Source of the DNA: CADEEN01 sp963706685
Lineage (GTDB): Bacteria > Pseudomonadota > Gammaproteobacteria > Burkholderiales > Burkholderiaceae_C
Direction: 5' to 3'
Length of the DNA stretch: 64,000 nucleotides
NCBI GenBank assembly: GCA_963706685.1
Contig: CAVPMY010000012.1
Span: 1-64,000, forward strand
The translations under genes and the position numbers were made by a program. Under the pieces are notes generated by a model. That model did no database searches. It was not told the DNA's origin and saw only the letters and a list, made by a program, of their open reading frames with translations. Within the stretch, counting starts at the first letter, position 1. Every line of letters starts with the position of its first letter. Positions 1 to 8,166 of this stretch are shown in pieces.

Positions 1-60
1 ATGTGGAAGCTGGGTAACCAGTTAAGCTAACCGGTACTAATTGCTCGTGAGGCTTGACCC
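1..60 (+). rRNA. 23S ribosomal RNA, 3' end (partial)
   Basis: The first 60 bases match the conserved 3' end of bacterial 23S rRNA, including the segment ACCGGTACTAATTGCTCGTG and the terminal GAGGCTTGACC. The gene runs in from the left edge of the window, and its exact 3' end is uncertain by a few bases. It is followed by a spacer of about 108 bp and then the 5S gene, the usual 23S-5S order of an rRNA operon. Confidence 0.93.
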
Positions 61-168
61 TATAACTTTGACGTATTCGTCAATCGTTATGCCTAAGGTG
101 AGCAATCATCTATTGATTCAACTCTGTGAATTGGCTTGCTTGATTTGATCAAGCGGGCAACCAGTCAA

Positions 169-282
169 GCCTGATGACCATAGCGAGGTGGTCCCACTCC
201 TTCCCATCCCGAACAGGACAGTGAAACGCCTCAGCGCCGATGATAGTGCGGGTTCCCGTGTGAAAGTAGGACATTGTCAGGC
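169..282 (+). rRNA. rrf: 5S ribosomal RNA
   Basis: About 114 bp with the conserved 5S core (CCCACTCCTTCCCATCCCGA, then GAACAGG and GTGAAACGCC). The closing stem is formed by GCCTGATGAC at the 5' end and the complementary TTGTCAGGC at the 3' end. It sits directly between the 23S tail and a strong intrinsic terminator. The ends were placed from the terminal stem and could move by one to three bases. Confidence 0.93.
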
Positions 283-294
283 TATTATTCAGAG

Positions 295-322
295 AAGCCC
301 GGCCAGAAATGGCCGGGCTTTT
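295..322 (+). terminator. rRNA operon intrinsic terminator
   Basis: A perfect 10-bp stem (AAGCCCGGCC and GGCCGGGCTT) around a six-base loop runs straight into TTTT, 12 bp after the 5S gene. This is the expected Rho-independent end of the rRNA operon. It also lies just beyond the 3' end of the oppositely oriented acyl-CoA ligase gene. Confidence 0.9.
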
Positions 323-345
323 CGTCTTTCAGCGCGATGTCAATA

Positions 346-2064
346 TCAATGCGAACGCAACTCGCGTCGCAGGATTTTGCCGACATTGGTTTTCGGCAAC
401 TCATCGCGGAATTCGATTGACTTCGGCCGCTTGTAAGCGGTGAAGTTGTCGCGGCAGTAGCTGGCGAGATCGTCTTCGGTCAACGTGGCGTCTTTCTTCA
501 CGACGAATAGCTTCACTGCTTCGCCCGACTTTACGTCGACGACACCGATCGCTGCGCACTCAAGGACGCCGGGGTGCAGGCTGACCACTTGTTCAATCTC
601 TGTCGGATAGACGTTGAATCCCGAGACCAAGATCATGTCCTTCTTTCGGTCGACGATTCTGACGTAGCCGCGTTTGTCCATGACGCCAATGTCGCCCGAC
701 TTGAAGTACCCGTCAGCCGTCATGACGTTGGCTGTTTCATCAGGTCGTCGCCAATAGCCGGCCATGACTTGTGGACCGCGAATGCAGATTTCACCTTGCT
801 CGCCGGCAGCAACGTCATTGCCGTCGTCGTCTCGGATCGCAATGTCAGTCGACGGAATGGGCACTCCAATCGTGCCGCTGAAACTCTTGCTGTCAACTCG
901 ATTGGACGTCGCCACGGGGGAGGTCTCCGACAATCCATAGCCCTCGACGATAGGGCAGCCTGTCACCTTGAGCCACAGGTCCGCTGTCGCTTCCTGTACC
1001 GCCATGCCGCCGCCGTTGGAAACCACCAGTCCAGAAAAGTCGAGGCGCGGGAAGTTGGGATCGTTCGCCAGTGCGTTGAACAGGGTGTTGACCGCCGGGA
1101 ACATGTTCACACGGTAGTCCTGCAGGGTGCGCACGAAGCCTGCGATGTCGCGTGGATTCGGAATCAGCAGGTTCATCATGCCCAGGCGAGCGCCCATCAG
1201 GTAGCAGATCGTCAGCGCAAAGATGTGGTACATCGGCAGCGCGCATACAACGGTCATCTGCGCACCGGCAACCTTGTCCAACATCGGTTTGAACCACGCT
1301 TCTGTCTGAAGGATGTTGGCCACAACATTGCGATGCAGCAGCGTCGCACCCTTCGACAACCCCGTGGTGCCGCCGGTGTACTGCAGAAAGGCAACGTCGT
1401 CCGGTGTCAGATCCGCCCGCCGAAGTGTCAGCCGCGCGCCTTGCTCGCACGCCTGTGCGAACGGCGTCACTGTCCGCCCGTCGCCCATCGGCAGACGAAA
1501 TTCCGGCACCATCTTCTTCAGGTGCCTCACGGCAAAATTGATGAACTGGCCCTTCCAGAAGCCCAGCAAGTCGCCCATGGCCGCGAGCACCACAAGGCGC
1601 ACAGCCGTGCGATCGATCACCTCCTCCAGTGTGGCCGCGAAGTTCTCCAGCACGATGATCGCTCGTGCGCCCGAATCGTTGAGCTGGTGCTCCAGTTCGC
1701 GGGGGGTGTAGAGCGGATTCACGTTCACGACGACGTAGCCCGCACGCAGCACCGCAGCAATCGCCACCGCGTATTGCGGCAGGTTCGGCATCATCAGCGC
1801 CACGCGATCACCGCGTTCCAGGCCGCGCTGCTGCAGCCACGCGCCGAGGTGGCGCGACTGACTGTCGAGCTCAGCAAATGTCAGCCGCTCGCCCATGCAG
1901 GCGCATGCGTCGCGCTTGGCGTAGTGTCGGAATGCGCCTTCCAGCATGTCGACCAGGGTCGTGTGCTCGTCGAGTGTCACCTGCGCCGGCACGCCGGCGG
2001 GGTACTGGGCCAGCCAGGGTTGCGCTGATCGTTGCGTGCGGAGTTCGGTGGCAGCATTGCTCAT
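346..2064 (-). CDS. fadD: Long-chain fatty acid--CoA ligase (AMP-forming), FadD-like
   Basis: Activates fatty acids to acyl-CoA through an acyl-AMP intermediate, feeding beta-oxidation; cytoplasmic or membrane-associated. The 572-residue product carries the AMP-binding P-loop-like motif YTGGTTGLSKGAT near residue 230, GYGLSETSP near 370, the GYFKSGDIG hinge region near 450, and the C-terminal catalytic-lysine motif LPKTNVGKILRREL. Length and motifs fit FadD (about 560 aa). The ATG at 2064 was chosen; a TTG at 2082 in frame is an alternative, and neither has a strong Shine-Dalgarno. It lies 33 bp downstream of the FFLEELY-motif gene on the same strand, so the two are probably co-transcribed. 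Across a shared divergent region sits an alcohol-oxidase/lipase operon, which suggests this ligase activates the acids released there (inference). Confidence 0.93.
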   Translation of the reverse strand: MSNAATELRTQRSAQPWLAQYPAGVPAQVTLDEHTTLVDMLEGAFRHYAKRDACACMGERLTFAELDSQSRHLGAWLQQRGLERGDRVALMMPNLPQYAVAIAAVLRAGYVVVNVNPLYTPRELEHQLNDSGARAIIVLENFAATLEEVIDRTAVRLVVLAAMGDLLGFWKGQFINFAVRHLKKMVPEFRLPMGDGRTVTPFAQACEQGARLTLRRADLTPDDVAFLQYTGGTTGLSKGATLLHRNVVANILQTEAWFKPMLDKVAGAQMTVVCALPMYHIFALTICYLMGARLGMMNLLIPNPRDIAGFVRTLQDYRVNMFPAVNTLFNALANDPNFPRLDFSGLVVSNGGGMAVQEATADLWLKVTGCPIVEGYGLSETSPVATSNRVDSKSFSGTIGVPIPSTDIAIRDDDGNDVAAGEQGEICIRGPQVMAGYWRRPDETANVMTADGYFKSGDIGVMDKRGYVRIVDRKKDMILVSGFNVYPTEIEQVVSLHPGVLECAAIGVVDVKSGEAVKLFVVKKDATLTEDDLASYCRDNFTAYKRPKSIEFRDELPKTNVGKILRRELRSH

Positions 2065-2097
2065 GGGCCGATGCTGGGGCAAGACCCCGGCAGGCTG

Positions 2098-2808
2098 TTA
2101 CGGGAGTTGTCCTAGCCGCGCGGCCTGCGCCGGCGATACAGAAAACAACGTCGACGCCAGCGATCGCTCGCGACTTCCGATGATCGACAAGAACTCGTCC
2201 GCACCGCGCATCCCGCGAAAGGTGTCAAACCCGGCCTCGAGGAACGAGTGGAGCGCGCTCATGCCGGTCGCGCGTGCGGGAGTGCGCATCATGCGAAGAC
2301 TGTGGCGCAGCAGCGGGTTGCGAGTCAGCGCATCGAGGGCGTGCCCCACCTGCTCCAGCAACACGATCTGTTGCTCACGGCCCGCTGCATCGCCGCATTG
2401 TTGCCAGGCTTTCACATAGCCGGCGGCATCCACGATCACACCGTCCAGCGCGAGCCCCATCCGGCTGTCCAGCCGTTCCGACAGTGCATGCAGTGCTGCA
2501 AGTGCTCGCACCGAGCCAACGACCTCAGCCGGAAACAGCCGCACCAGCGTCGGCACGATGCGTGCGAACTGCTTGTCACGTTGCGTGAAATCCGTCGGGC
2601 CATACAACTCGTCGAGAAAGAAGTTCGAAGCGCCGGCGTAGCGCGGATGCGTCAGCAGGTCTGCATATGTCAACTCGAAGCGGCGCTGCTGGTAGCGCTT
2701 GACGGCTTCGACGCGCGCCGCCAGGGCCGCATCGGCGACGCGCGATTGGCGCTCGGCGCTGACCGATGCCAGGTCCTTCAGGATCGCCGTGCTCGCCTCA
2801 TTTTTCAT
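2098..2808 (-). CDS. FFLEELY motif protein (conserved hypothetical)
   Basis: A 236-residue soluble protein with no signal peptide or membrane segment. Residues near 60 read ASNFFLDELYGP, the signature of a family named for an FFLEELY motif that I know from beta- and gamma-proteobacteria; its biochemical role is unknown to me. The protein is largely alpha-helical by composition, with an Arg/Glu-rich N-terminus. It is the first gene of a leftward pair with the fadD-like ligase. The start ATG at 2808 lies about 135 bp from the divergent Tat/GMC operon. Confidence 0.8.
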   Translation of the reverse strand: MKNEASTAILKDLASVSAERQSRVADAALAARVEAVKRYQQRRFELTYADLLTHPRYAGASNFFLDELYGPTDFTQRDKQFARIVPTLVRLFPAEVVGSVRALAALHALSERLDSRMGLALDGVIVDAAGYVKAWQQCGDAAGREQQIVLLEQVGHALDALTRNPLLRHSLRMMRTPARATGMSALHSFLEAGFDTFRGMRGADEFLSIIGSRERSLASTLFSVSPAQAARLGQLP

Positions 2809-2848
2809 CGTTCGGGGTTAGTCGACCGTCTCTAACAGCCGGCAACGC

Positions 2849-2893
2849 AATGATGCAACACTTGACGTGATGAACCCGACAACCCGCATCATT
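2849..2893. promoter_or_regulatory. Candidate operator dyad between divergent operons
   Basis: A perfect 8-bp inverted repeat, AATGATGC at 2849-2856 and GCATCATT at 2886-2893, brackets a good -35-like hexamer (TTGACG at 2862). It lies in the divergent intergenic region between the FFLEELY/fadD pair and the Tat-GMC-lipase operon. The arrangement suits a regulator controlling one or both operons. No cognate regulator gene is adjacent, and the assignment is inference from symmetry and position. Confidence 0.35.
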
Positions 2894-2942
2894 CACAGCG
2901 CCGAAGGACGGCAAGGGCCACCGCGCGGCATGGAGGCGATTG

Positions 2943-3482
2943 GTGGCATTGGTGCCGCCCGACCCTGACATGCGGCGTCGAACCTTGCTCGGCCTGGGTG
3001 TGGCGGGCGCTGCGTTGGTGGCGCTGGCCGGCGGCGGCACTGCGTTGATGTACGAAAGCGCATGGCGCGACGGCAAGCTGTTGCCGGCCGGCCGCCGCCT
3101 GCTCACGTCGGTTGCGCGGGCCGTGCTGCAAGGCAGCCTGCCCGAGGATGCCACTGCTCAGGCCATTGCGATCGGTGGTCATCTGTCGCGCATCGAAGCC
3201 ACGGTCAGCGCGATGCCGCCGCACACTCAGCGTGAGGTGGCGGACCTGCTGGCGCTGCTGGCATTGCCGCCTGTGCGCGTCACTCTGGGCGGGCTGTCAA
3301 GCCCGTGGCAGGACGCTTCGGTGGCCGAGGTGCAGGCCGCCTTGCAATCGATGCGTCAATCGACGCTGCTGTTGCGGCGCCAGGCCTATCACGCACTGCG
3401 CGACCTGACGCATGCCGCGTATTTCGCAGACCCATCGACATGGCCGCTGCTCGGCTACCCCGGCCCCAGGTCGCTGGCATGA
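2943..3482 (+). CDS. Twin-arginine signal protein, small subunit partner of GMC oxidoreductase
   Basis: About 179 residues. The N-terminus has a twin-arginine motif (MRRRTLLGLG) followed by an Ala/Gly/Val-rich hydrophobic stretch, so export by Tat in a folded state is likely. The mature part is helical and ends in WPLLGYPGP. Its pattern resembles the N-terminal region of long-chain alcohol oxidases (FAO), which in eukaryotes is fused to the GMC domain; here it is a separate gene. The GTG at 2943 is preferred because GGAGG lies about 6 bp upstream; ATG 2970 is possible. The stop overlaps the GMC start (ATGA), implying translational coupling. Probably a chaperone or export subunit for the flavoprotein (inference). 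Confidence 0.75.
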   Translation: MALVPPDPDMRRRTLLGLGVAGAALVALAGGGTALMYESAWRDGKLLPAGRRLLTSVARAVLQGSLPEDATAQAIAIGGHLSRIEATVSAMPPHTQREVADLLALLALPPVRVTLGGLSSPWQDASVAEVQAALQSMRQSTLLLRRQAYHALRDLTHAAYFADPSTWPLLGYPGPRSLA

Positions 3483-5113
3483 CGACGACCATCCTCAACA
3501 CTGCCGTGCCCGATCCGATCGCCGATGGCCTCGCGCGCGGCTGGCGGGTCCTCGGTGGCGCTCTAGGCGCACCGCCGCCAAATCTCGAATGCGACGTCGC
3601 GATCGTCGGCAGTGGTGCCGGCGCGGGGATCACCGCCGAGTTGTTGAGCGCTGCGGGTTTGAAGCTCGTCATCGTCGAAGAGGGGCCGTTGAAGTCGAGC
3701 CGCGATTTCCGCCAACTCGAATCCGAGGCCTACCCTACGCTGTATCAGGAGTCCGCAGGCCGCAAAACTGCGGACAAGGCGATCAACATCCTGCAAGGCC
3801 GCTGCGTCGGTGGTTCGACAACCGTCAACTGGACCAGTTCGTTTCGCACACCGTCGTCCACGCTGGCCTACTGGAGGCATCACTTCGGTCTGAGCGAGTT
3901 CACCGACGACGCTCTCTCGCCATGGTTTCAGCGTGCAGAGCAGCGGCTGAGCATCAGCCCATGGCTGTACTCGCCCAATGAGAACAACGAGCTGCTGCGC
4001 AAGGGCGCGCTCAAGCTCGGCATTGCCGCCGCTGCGATCCTGCGCAACGTCAAAGGCTGTTGGAACCTCGGATCGTGTGGCCTGGGGTGCCCGACCAACG
4101 CCAAGCAGTCGATGTTGGTGACGACAATCCCAGCCGCACTCGACCGTGGTGCGACCCTGATGGTGGAAACACGCGTCACCCAGGTGGAGTTGCGGCAAGG
4201 CCGCGTTGCCGCGCTGCATTGCGTGGCCGTCTCGCCCAATGGCACACCACTCGGTGCAACGACGCGCATCGTGGCCAAACATGTGGTCGTGGCCGGGGGC
4301 GCCATCAACTCACCGGCGCTGCTGCTGCGCTCGGGCGCGCCCGATCCCCACAAGCTGCTCGGCGCGCGCACCTTTCTGCACCCGGTGGTGCTGTCGGCGG
4401 CCACCTTCGATCACGAAGTCGCGGGTTGGCAAGGTGCGCCGCAGACGATTTACACCGATCACTTTCTCGGCGTGCATCCGATCGACGGACCCATCGGCTA
4501 CAAGCTCGAAGCGCCGCCGCTGCACCCACTGATATTCGTCACGTCGATCGGCGGCTTCGGTCGCGAGGCGGCGGCCAACTTTGCGCAGTTCCCCAACACG
4601 CATGCGCTGCTGGCGTTGATGCGCGATGGCTTCCATGCCGAGTCGCCCGGTGGCCGGGTCACGCTGCGCAAGGATGGCTCGCCGGAACTCGACTACCCGC
4701 TGACGCCGTTCGTGATGGACGGTGCGCGCCGTGCGCTGCTGTCAATGGCCGAGCTGCAGTTCGCCGCCGGCGCCAAACAAGTCATGGCTGGCCATGAACT
4801 GGCCACTACATACACCAGTTGGCATCAGGCCAAGGCCGGCATCGCTGCGCTGCCGATGAAGCCATTGCTGACCAAGTGGGTGAGCGCGCATGTGATGGGC
4901 GGCTGCGGCATGGCCGCCGATGCGGCGCGCGGGGTTGTGCGGCCCGACGGTGTGCATTGGCAGATCGAGAACCTGTCGGTGCTCGACGGCTCGTTGTTCC
5001 CGACCAGCATCGGCGCCAATCCGCAACTGTCGGTCTATGGCATCGTCAACAAGCTGGCGACACAACTCGCCAAGCGCCTGACCGGCCGCGACGTGAGCCT
5101 CGGCAGCCCGTGA
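3479..5113 (+). CDS. GMC family oxidoreductase, long-chain-alcohol-oxidase-like
   Basis: A 544-residue FAD flavoprotein. The Rossmann dinucleotide motif GSGAGAG is at residues 44-50, the GMC signature region reads GGAINSPALLLRSG, and the C-terminal active-site region has HVMGGCGM followed by NPQLSVYG. A Cys-rich insert near residue 200 (CWNLGSCGLGCPTNAKQS) is typical of the FAO and gluconate-dehydrogenase-like branch rather than choline dehydrogenase. No signal peptide is present, so it may be exported on the Tat signal of the preceding subunit (inference). The start overlaps the upstream stop by ATGA, and its own stop overlaps the next start by one base. The likely substrate is a long-chain alcohol or sterol, but this is not proven by sequence. 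Confidence 0.85.
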   Translation: MTTTILNTAVPDPIADGLARGWRVLGGALGAPPPNLECDVAIVGSGAGAGITAELLSAAGLKLVIVEEGPLKSSRDFRQLESEAYPTLYQESAGRKTADKAINILQGRCVGGSTTVNWTSSFRTPSSTLAYWRHHFGLSEFTDDALSPWFQRAEQRLSISPWLYSPNENNELLRKGALKLGIAAAAILRNVKGCWNLGSCGLGCPTNAKQSMLVTTIPAALDRGATLMVETRVTQVELRQGRVAALHCVAVSPNGTPLGATTRIVAKHVVVAGGAINSPALLLRSGAPDPHKLLGARTFLHPVVLSAATFDHEVAGWQGAPQTIYTDHFLGVHPIDGPIGYKLEAPPLHPLIFVTSIGGFGREAAANFAQFPNTHALLALMRDGFHAESPGGRVTLRKDGSPELDYPLTPFVMDGARRALLSMAELQFAAGAKQVMAGHELATTYTSWHQAKAGIAALPMKPLLTKWVSAHVMGGCGMAADAARGVVRPDGVHWQIENLSVLDGSLFPTSIGANPQLSVYGIVNKLATQLAKRLTGRDVSLGSP

Positions 5114-6027
5114 TGGTCGCTCGCCTGCAACGCACCACGGTGCTGCTGTTGTGGACGGTCACCCTGCTGTGGTTCGGCACGCAAGCCGCCAAAGGTCATT
5201 GGCTGAGCGCGACGATCGGCGCGCTGCTGCTGTTCAACCTGCAGCCGTTGCTGCTCGCTGTCGAGTTCTTCGTCTTGATACCGTTGGTCAACCGCAGCGA
5301 CCCGGCACCAAAGCCGAGCATTGCGCAACTGTTGCGCGCCTGGTGGCGTGAGTCGCGAACTGCGCATGATGTCTTCGGCTGGCAGCAGCCATTCCGTTCT
5401 CGTGCCCACAAGGACACGCTCGACGCTGCCACGCCGGGCCAGCGCGCCGTTGTATTGGTGCATGGCTTCTTCTGCAACCGCGGTGTGTGGAATCGCCGGC
5501 TGCCGACGCTGCGTGCTGCAGGTGTACCGCATCTCGCGATCACCATGGAGCCGCCCTTTGCCGGCATCGACAGCAATGTGGACGCGATCGACGACGCCAT
5601 CGAGCGCGCTGCACGAGCCACCGGATTGCCGCCGCTGGTGGTGTGCCACAGCATGGGCGGCCTGGCGATGCGCGCCTGGTGGCGTGCCCATGCGGCGACT
5701 GCGGCGTCGCGCGTGCAGGGCGTCATCACCATCGGCAGCCCGCACCATGGCACCTTCACGGCGCGTCTTGCGCGCGCCGAGAACGCCAGCCAGATGCGCC
5801 AAGGCAGCGCCTGGCTGCGCGATCTGGCCGCAGACGAGGGCGACGGCCGTCGAAGCCGTTTCACCTGCTACTACAGCCACTGCGACAACATCGCCATGCC
5901 GGCCTCGACCGCCGCGCTGCCCGGTGCCGACAACCGCCACATCGAAGGCGTGCCGCATGTCGCACTGGCCCATGCGCCTCAAGTCTGGGAAGAGGTGCTG
6001 CGGCGCGTGAAGCCGGGTTCAGTTTGA
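5113..6027 (+). CDS. Membrane-anchored alpha/beta hydrolase (lipase/esterase)
   Basis: A 304-residue protein. Two hydrophobic segments near residues 8-28 and 33-60 anchor it in the membrane. An alpha/beta hydrolase domain follows, with the oxyanion-hole region VLVHGFFCNRGVW and the nucleophile elbow VCHSMGG (catalytic Ser). GSPHHGT is typical of PGAP1/lipase-like families, and a late His is seen in VPHVALAHAP. The ATG at 5113 overlaps the GMC stop (TGATG), making a tight three-gene operon. It probably releases fatty acids or alcohols from esters for the neighbouring oxidase and acyl-CoA ligase (inference). Confidence 0.82.
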   Translation: MVARLQRTTVLLLWTVTLLWFGTQAAKGHWLSATIGALLLFNLQPLLLAVEFFVLIPLVNRSDPAPKPSIAQLLRAWWRESRTAHDVFGWQQPFRSRAHKDTLDAATPGQRAVVLVHGFFCNRGVWNRRLPTLRAAGVPHLAITMEPPFAGIDSNVDAIDDAIERAARATGLPPLVVCHSMGGLAMRAWWRAHAATAASRVQGVITIGSPHHGTFTARLARAENASQMRQGSAWLRDLAADEGDGRRSRFTCYYSHCDNIAMPASTAALPGADNRHIEGVPHVALAHAPQVWEEVLRRVKPGSV

Positions 6028-6043
6028 ACGGCGAGACATCGCC

Positions 6044-7156
6044 TCAGGACTTGGCCAGGACGCCGCGCCGCATCTGATCGAGCTCGATGCTCTCGAACAG
6101 CGCCTTGAAGTTGCCCTCGCCGAAGCCCTGGTCGCCTTTGCGCTGGATGAACTCGAAGAAGATCGGTCCGAGCTGGTTCTCGGAGAAGATCTGCAGCAGC
6201 AGTTCGCCGGCCTTGCCGTCGATCAGGATCTTGCGCTGCTTCAACTCGGCCACGTTCTCACCGTGGCCGGGGATGCGTTTGTCCACCAGCTCGTAGTAGG
6301 TGTCGATGGTGTCGAGCAGCTTGACGCCGGCGGCGCGCAATGCATCGACCGTCTTGATCAGGTCGGTCGATCCGAGCGCGATGTGCTGGATGCCTTCGCC
6401 GGCGTACATGTCCAGGTACTCCTGGATCTGCCCGGCCTTTTCGTTGCCCTCTTCGTTGATCGGGATGCGAATCTTGCCGCAGGGGCTGGTCATCGCCTTG
6501 CTCTTCACGCCGGTGACCTGGCCCTCGATGTCGAAGTAGCGGATCTCGCGGAAGTTGAACAGCCGCTCGTAGAAGCCGGCCCACTCGGCCATGCGGCCGC
6601 GGTGCACGTTGTGCGTGAGGTGATCGATGTAGGTCAGGCCGTGGCCCGCTGCGGCCAGCGCCTCGGTGCCCAGACCCGCAACCTCGGGCAGGGGCTCGAA
6701 GTCGACATCGAAGAATCCGATGTTGCCGATGTCGCCGGGCTTGGCGCCGTTCTTGCCGCGCCACTTGTCGACAAAGTAGATCAGCGAGTCGCCGATGCCC
6801 TTGATTGCCGGAATGTTCAGCTCGCCCGGAGCGGCCACACCGGCGTAGCCCCAGGCGCCGAGCGACAGCGCGCGTTCGTACGCGGCCTTGGCATCGTTGA
6901 CGCGAAATGCGATCGCGCAGATCGACGGTCCGTGCAATCGCGCAAAGCGCTGCGCAAACGAGTCCGGCTCTGCGTTGACGATGAAGTTGATGCCGCCCTG
7001 GCGGTACAGCACGACGTTCTTGTGGCGGTGGCGCGCAATCGGCTTGAAGCCCATGCGCCCGAACAACTCGCCCATCGCCGCCGGATCGGGTGCCGCGTAT
7101 TCGATGAACTCGAAGCCGTCGGTGCCCATCGGGTTGTCCCAGGAAGTGAATTGCAT
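6044..7156 (-). CDS. hppD: 4-hydroxyphenylpyruvate dioxygenase
   Basis: Converts 4-hydroxyphenylpyruvate to homogentisate in tyrosine degradation; a cytoplasmic Fe(II) enzyme. The 370-residue product has two VOC repeats. The metal ligands are visible as His in TYIDHLTHNV, His in GIQHIALGSTD, and Glu in the C-terminal GNFKALFESIE. Length is normal for the bacterial enzyme. The ATG at 7156 is preceded by GAGGA about 8 bp upstream; the reading frame extends further 5' but without homology. No other homogentisate-pathway gene is in the window, so it stands alone. Confidence 0.95.
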   Translation of the reverse strand: MQFTSWDNPMGTDGFEFIEYAAPDPAAMGELFGRMGFKPIARHRHKNVVLYRQGGINFIVNAEPDSFAQRFARLHGPSICAIAFRVNDAKAAYERALSLGAWGYAGVAAPGELNIPAIKGIGDSLIYFVDKWRGKNGAKPGDIGNIGFFDVDFEPLPEVAGLGTEALAAAGHGLTYIDHLTHNVHRGRMAEWAGFYERLFNFREIRYFDIEGQVTGVKSKAMTSPCGKIRIPINEEGNEKAGQIQEYLDMYAGEGIQHIALGSTDLIKTVDALRAAGVKLLDTIDTYYELVDKRIPGHGENVAELKQRKILIDGKAGELLLQIFSENQLGPIFFEFIQRKGDQGFGEGNFKALFESIELDQMRRGVLAKS

Positions 7157-7272
7157 ATCGGTCCTCGTCAAGCGCTGGTCCAGCACTGTAGGGTGGCCGC
7201 GTCGCGGCCTTCCTGCAAGTCGTGGCCTGATGGCCCTGAGCTGCGCCGAAATTATGCCTACCGGCAAGCGGC

Positions 7273-8112
7273 TCAGCTGTCGTCGATCTCGCGCAGCAGC
7301 GTCAGCGCCGACGCGCTCGACAACTGCAGCAGTGCGCCGACAGCGGCGACGTCGTCCGGCAGTGCAGCATTGTCCCAGCCATTCGACGAGTGCCGCGCCA
7401 CGCGCACGGCCAGCAGCACATTCCTGACCTGCGAGGCTTCAGCGTGATGGTTGTCGTCGAGGCGAATCAACAGCGCCGGCAAGCGCCAAGCCTTCATCAG
7501 CGCTTGCTGCAAGTCTGCCAGCTCGATGCCGAGTACCGCGCGCTGAGCGTCGGCCGAGCGCAGCGCGGTGTCTGCCGCCTGACGACGTGAGATCGCCAAC
7601 GAAAGTGCCGGCGCATGACACAGCAGCAGCAGCTCGCAGAAGTCATGCAGCAGCGCCGCTTCATGCAATACCACTGCATCCGGGTCGAGGCGGTGCGCGG
7701 CAAAGCCGAGCGAGAAGCGCGCCGCCCGATGCGCGCGCATGAGAATGTCGCGCGCCCTGTCGAGCGCTTCCGGCATGTCGCCGAGCACGTCGTCGAGCGT
7801 CAGCAGCGACGAGAAGGCGCGAAAGAACGGACCGACCCCCAACAGCACCAGCGCCGCCGTGACCGTTTCCACGTCCGTCTCGCGTCGGCTGACCATGCCC
7901 ACATGTGACAGCAGCTTGAGCGTCATCAACGGATCGGCGCCGATCGCTTCGGCGATCGTGTGCGCATCGACCGCATCTTCGTAGTCGACCAACTCGGCGA
8001 TCGCCGCTGCCGTGCCCGCCAACACCGGAATGGGTGCGGATCGAAAGTGCGCCAGCCAGGCGGCCAGGGTCGGCAGCGGGGCATGCAGGCGACGGAAGGT
8101 TGCAGTGTCCAT
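7273..8112 (-). CDS. HDOD domain protein
   Basis: A 279-residue protein consisting mainly of an HDOD domain (an HD-related output domain). The start of the domain reads PTLAAWLAHFRSAPIPVLAG, then IAEAIGADPLMTLKLLSHVG. A degenerate HD-type region reads HEAALLHDFCELLL, followed by a long C-terminal helical region. HDOD proteins act in bacterial signalling, often alongside c-di-GMP and two-component systems, but no input domain is present here. It is probably monocistronic or loosely linked to hppD 117 bp downstream. Confidence 0.83.
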   Translation of the reverse strand: MDTATFRRLHAPLPTLAAWLAHFRSAPIPVLAGTAAAIAELVDYEDAVDAHTIAEAIGADPLMTLKLLSHVGMVSRRETDVETVTAALVLLGVGPFFRAFSSLLTLDDVLGDMPEALDRARDILMRAHRAARFSLGFAAHRLDPDAVVLHEAALLHDFCELLLLCHAPALSLAISRRQAADTALRSADAQRAVLGIELADLQQALMKAWRLPALLIRLDDNHHAEASQVRNVLLAVRVARHSSNGWDNAALPDDVAAVGALLQLSSASALTLLREIDDS

Positions 8113-8166
8113 GACGGTGCTCGTGCGTCGTTATCGGCCAATCGAGCCGGGCGCTTGAGCCGCCGC

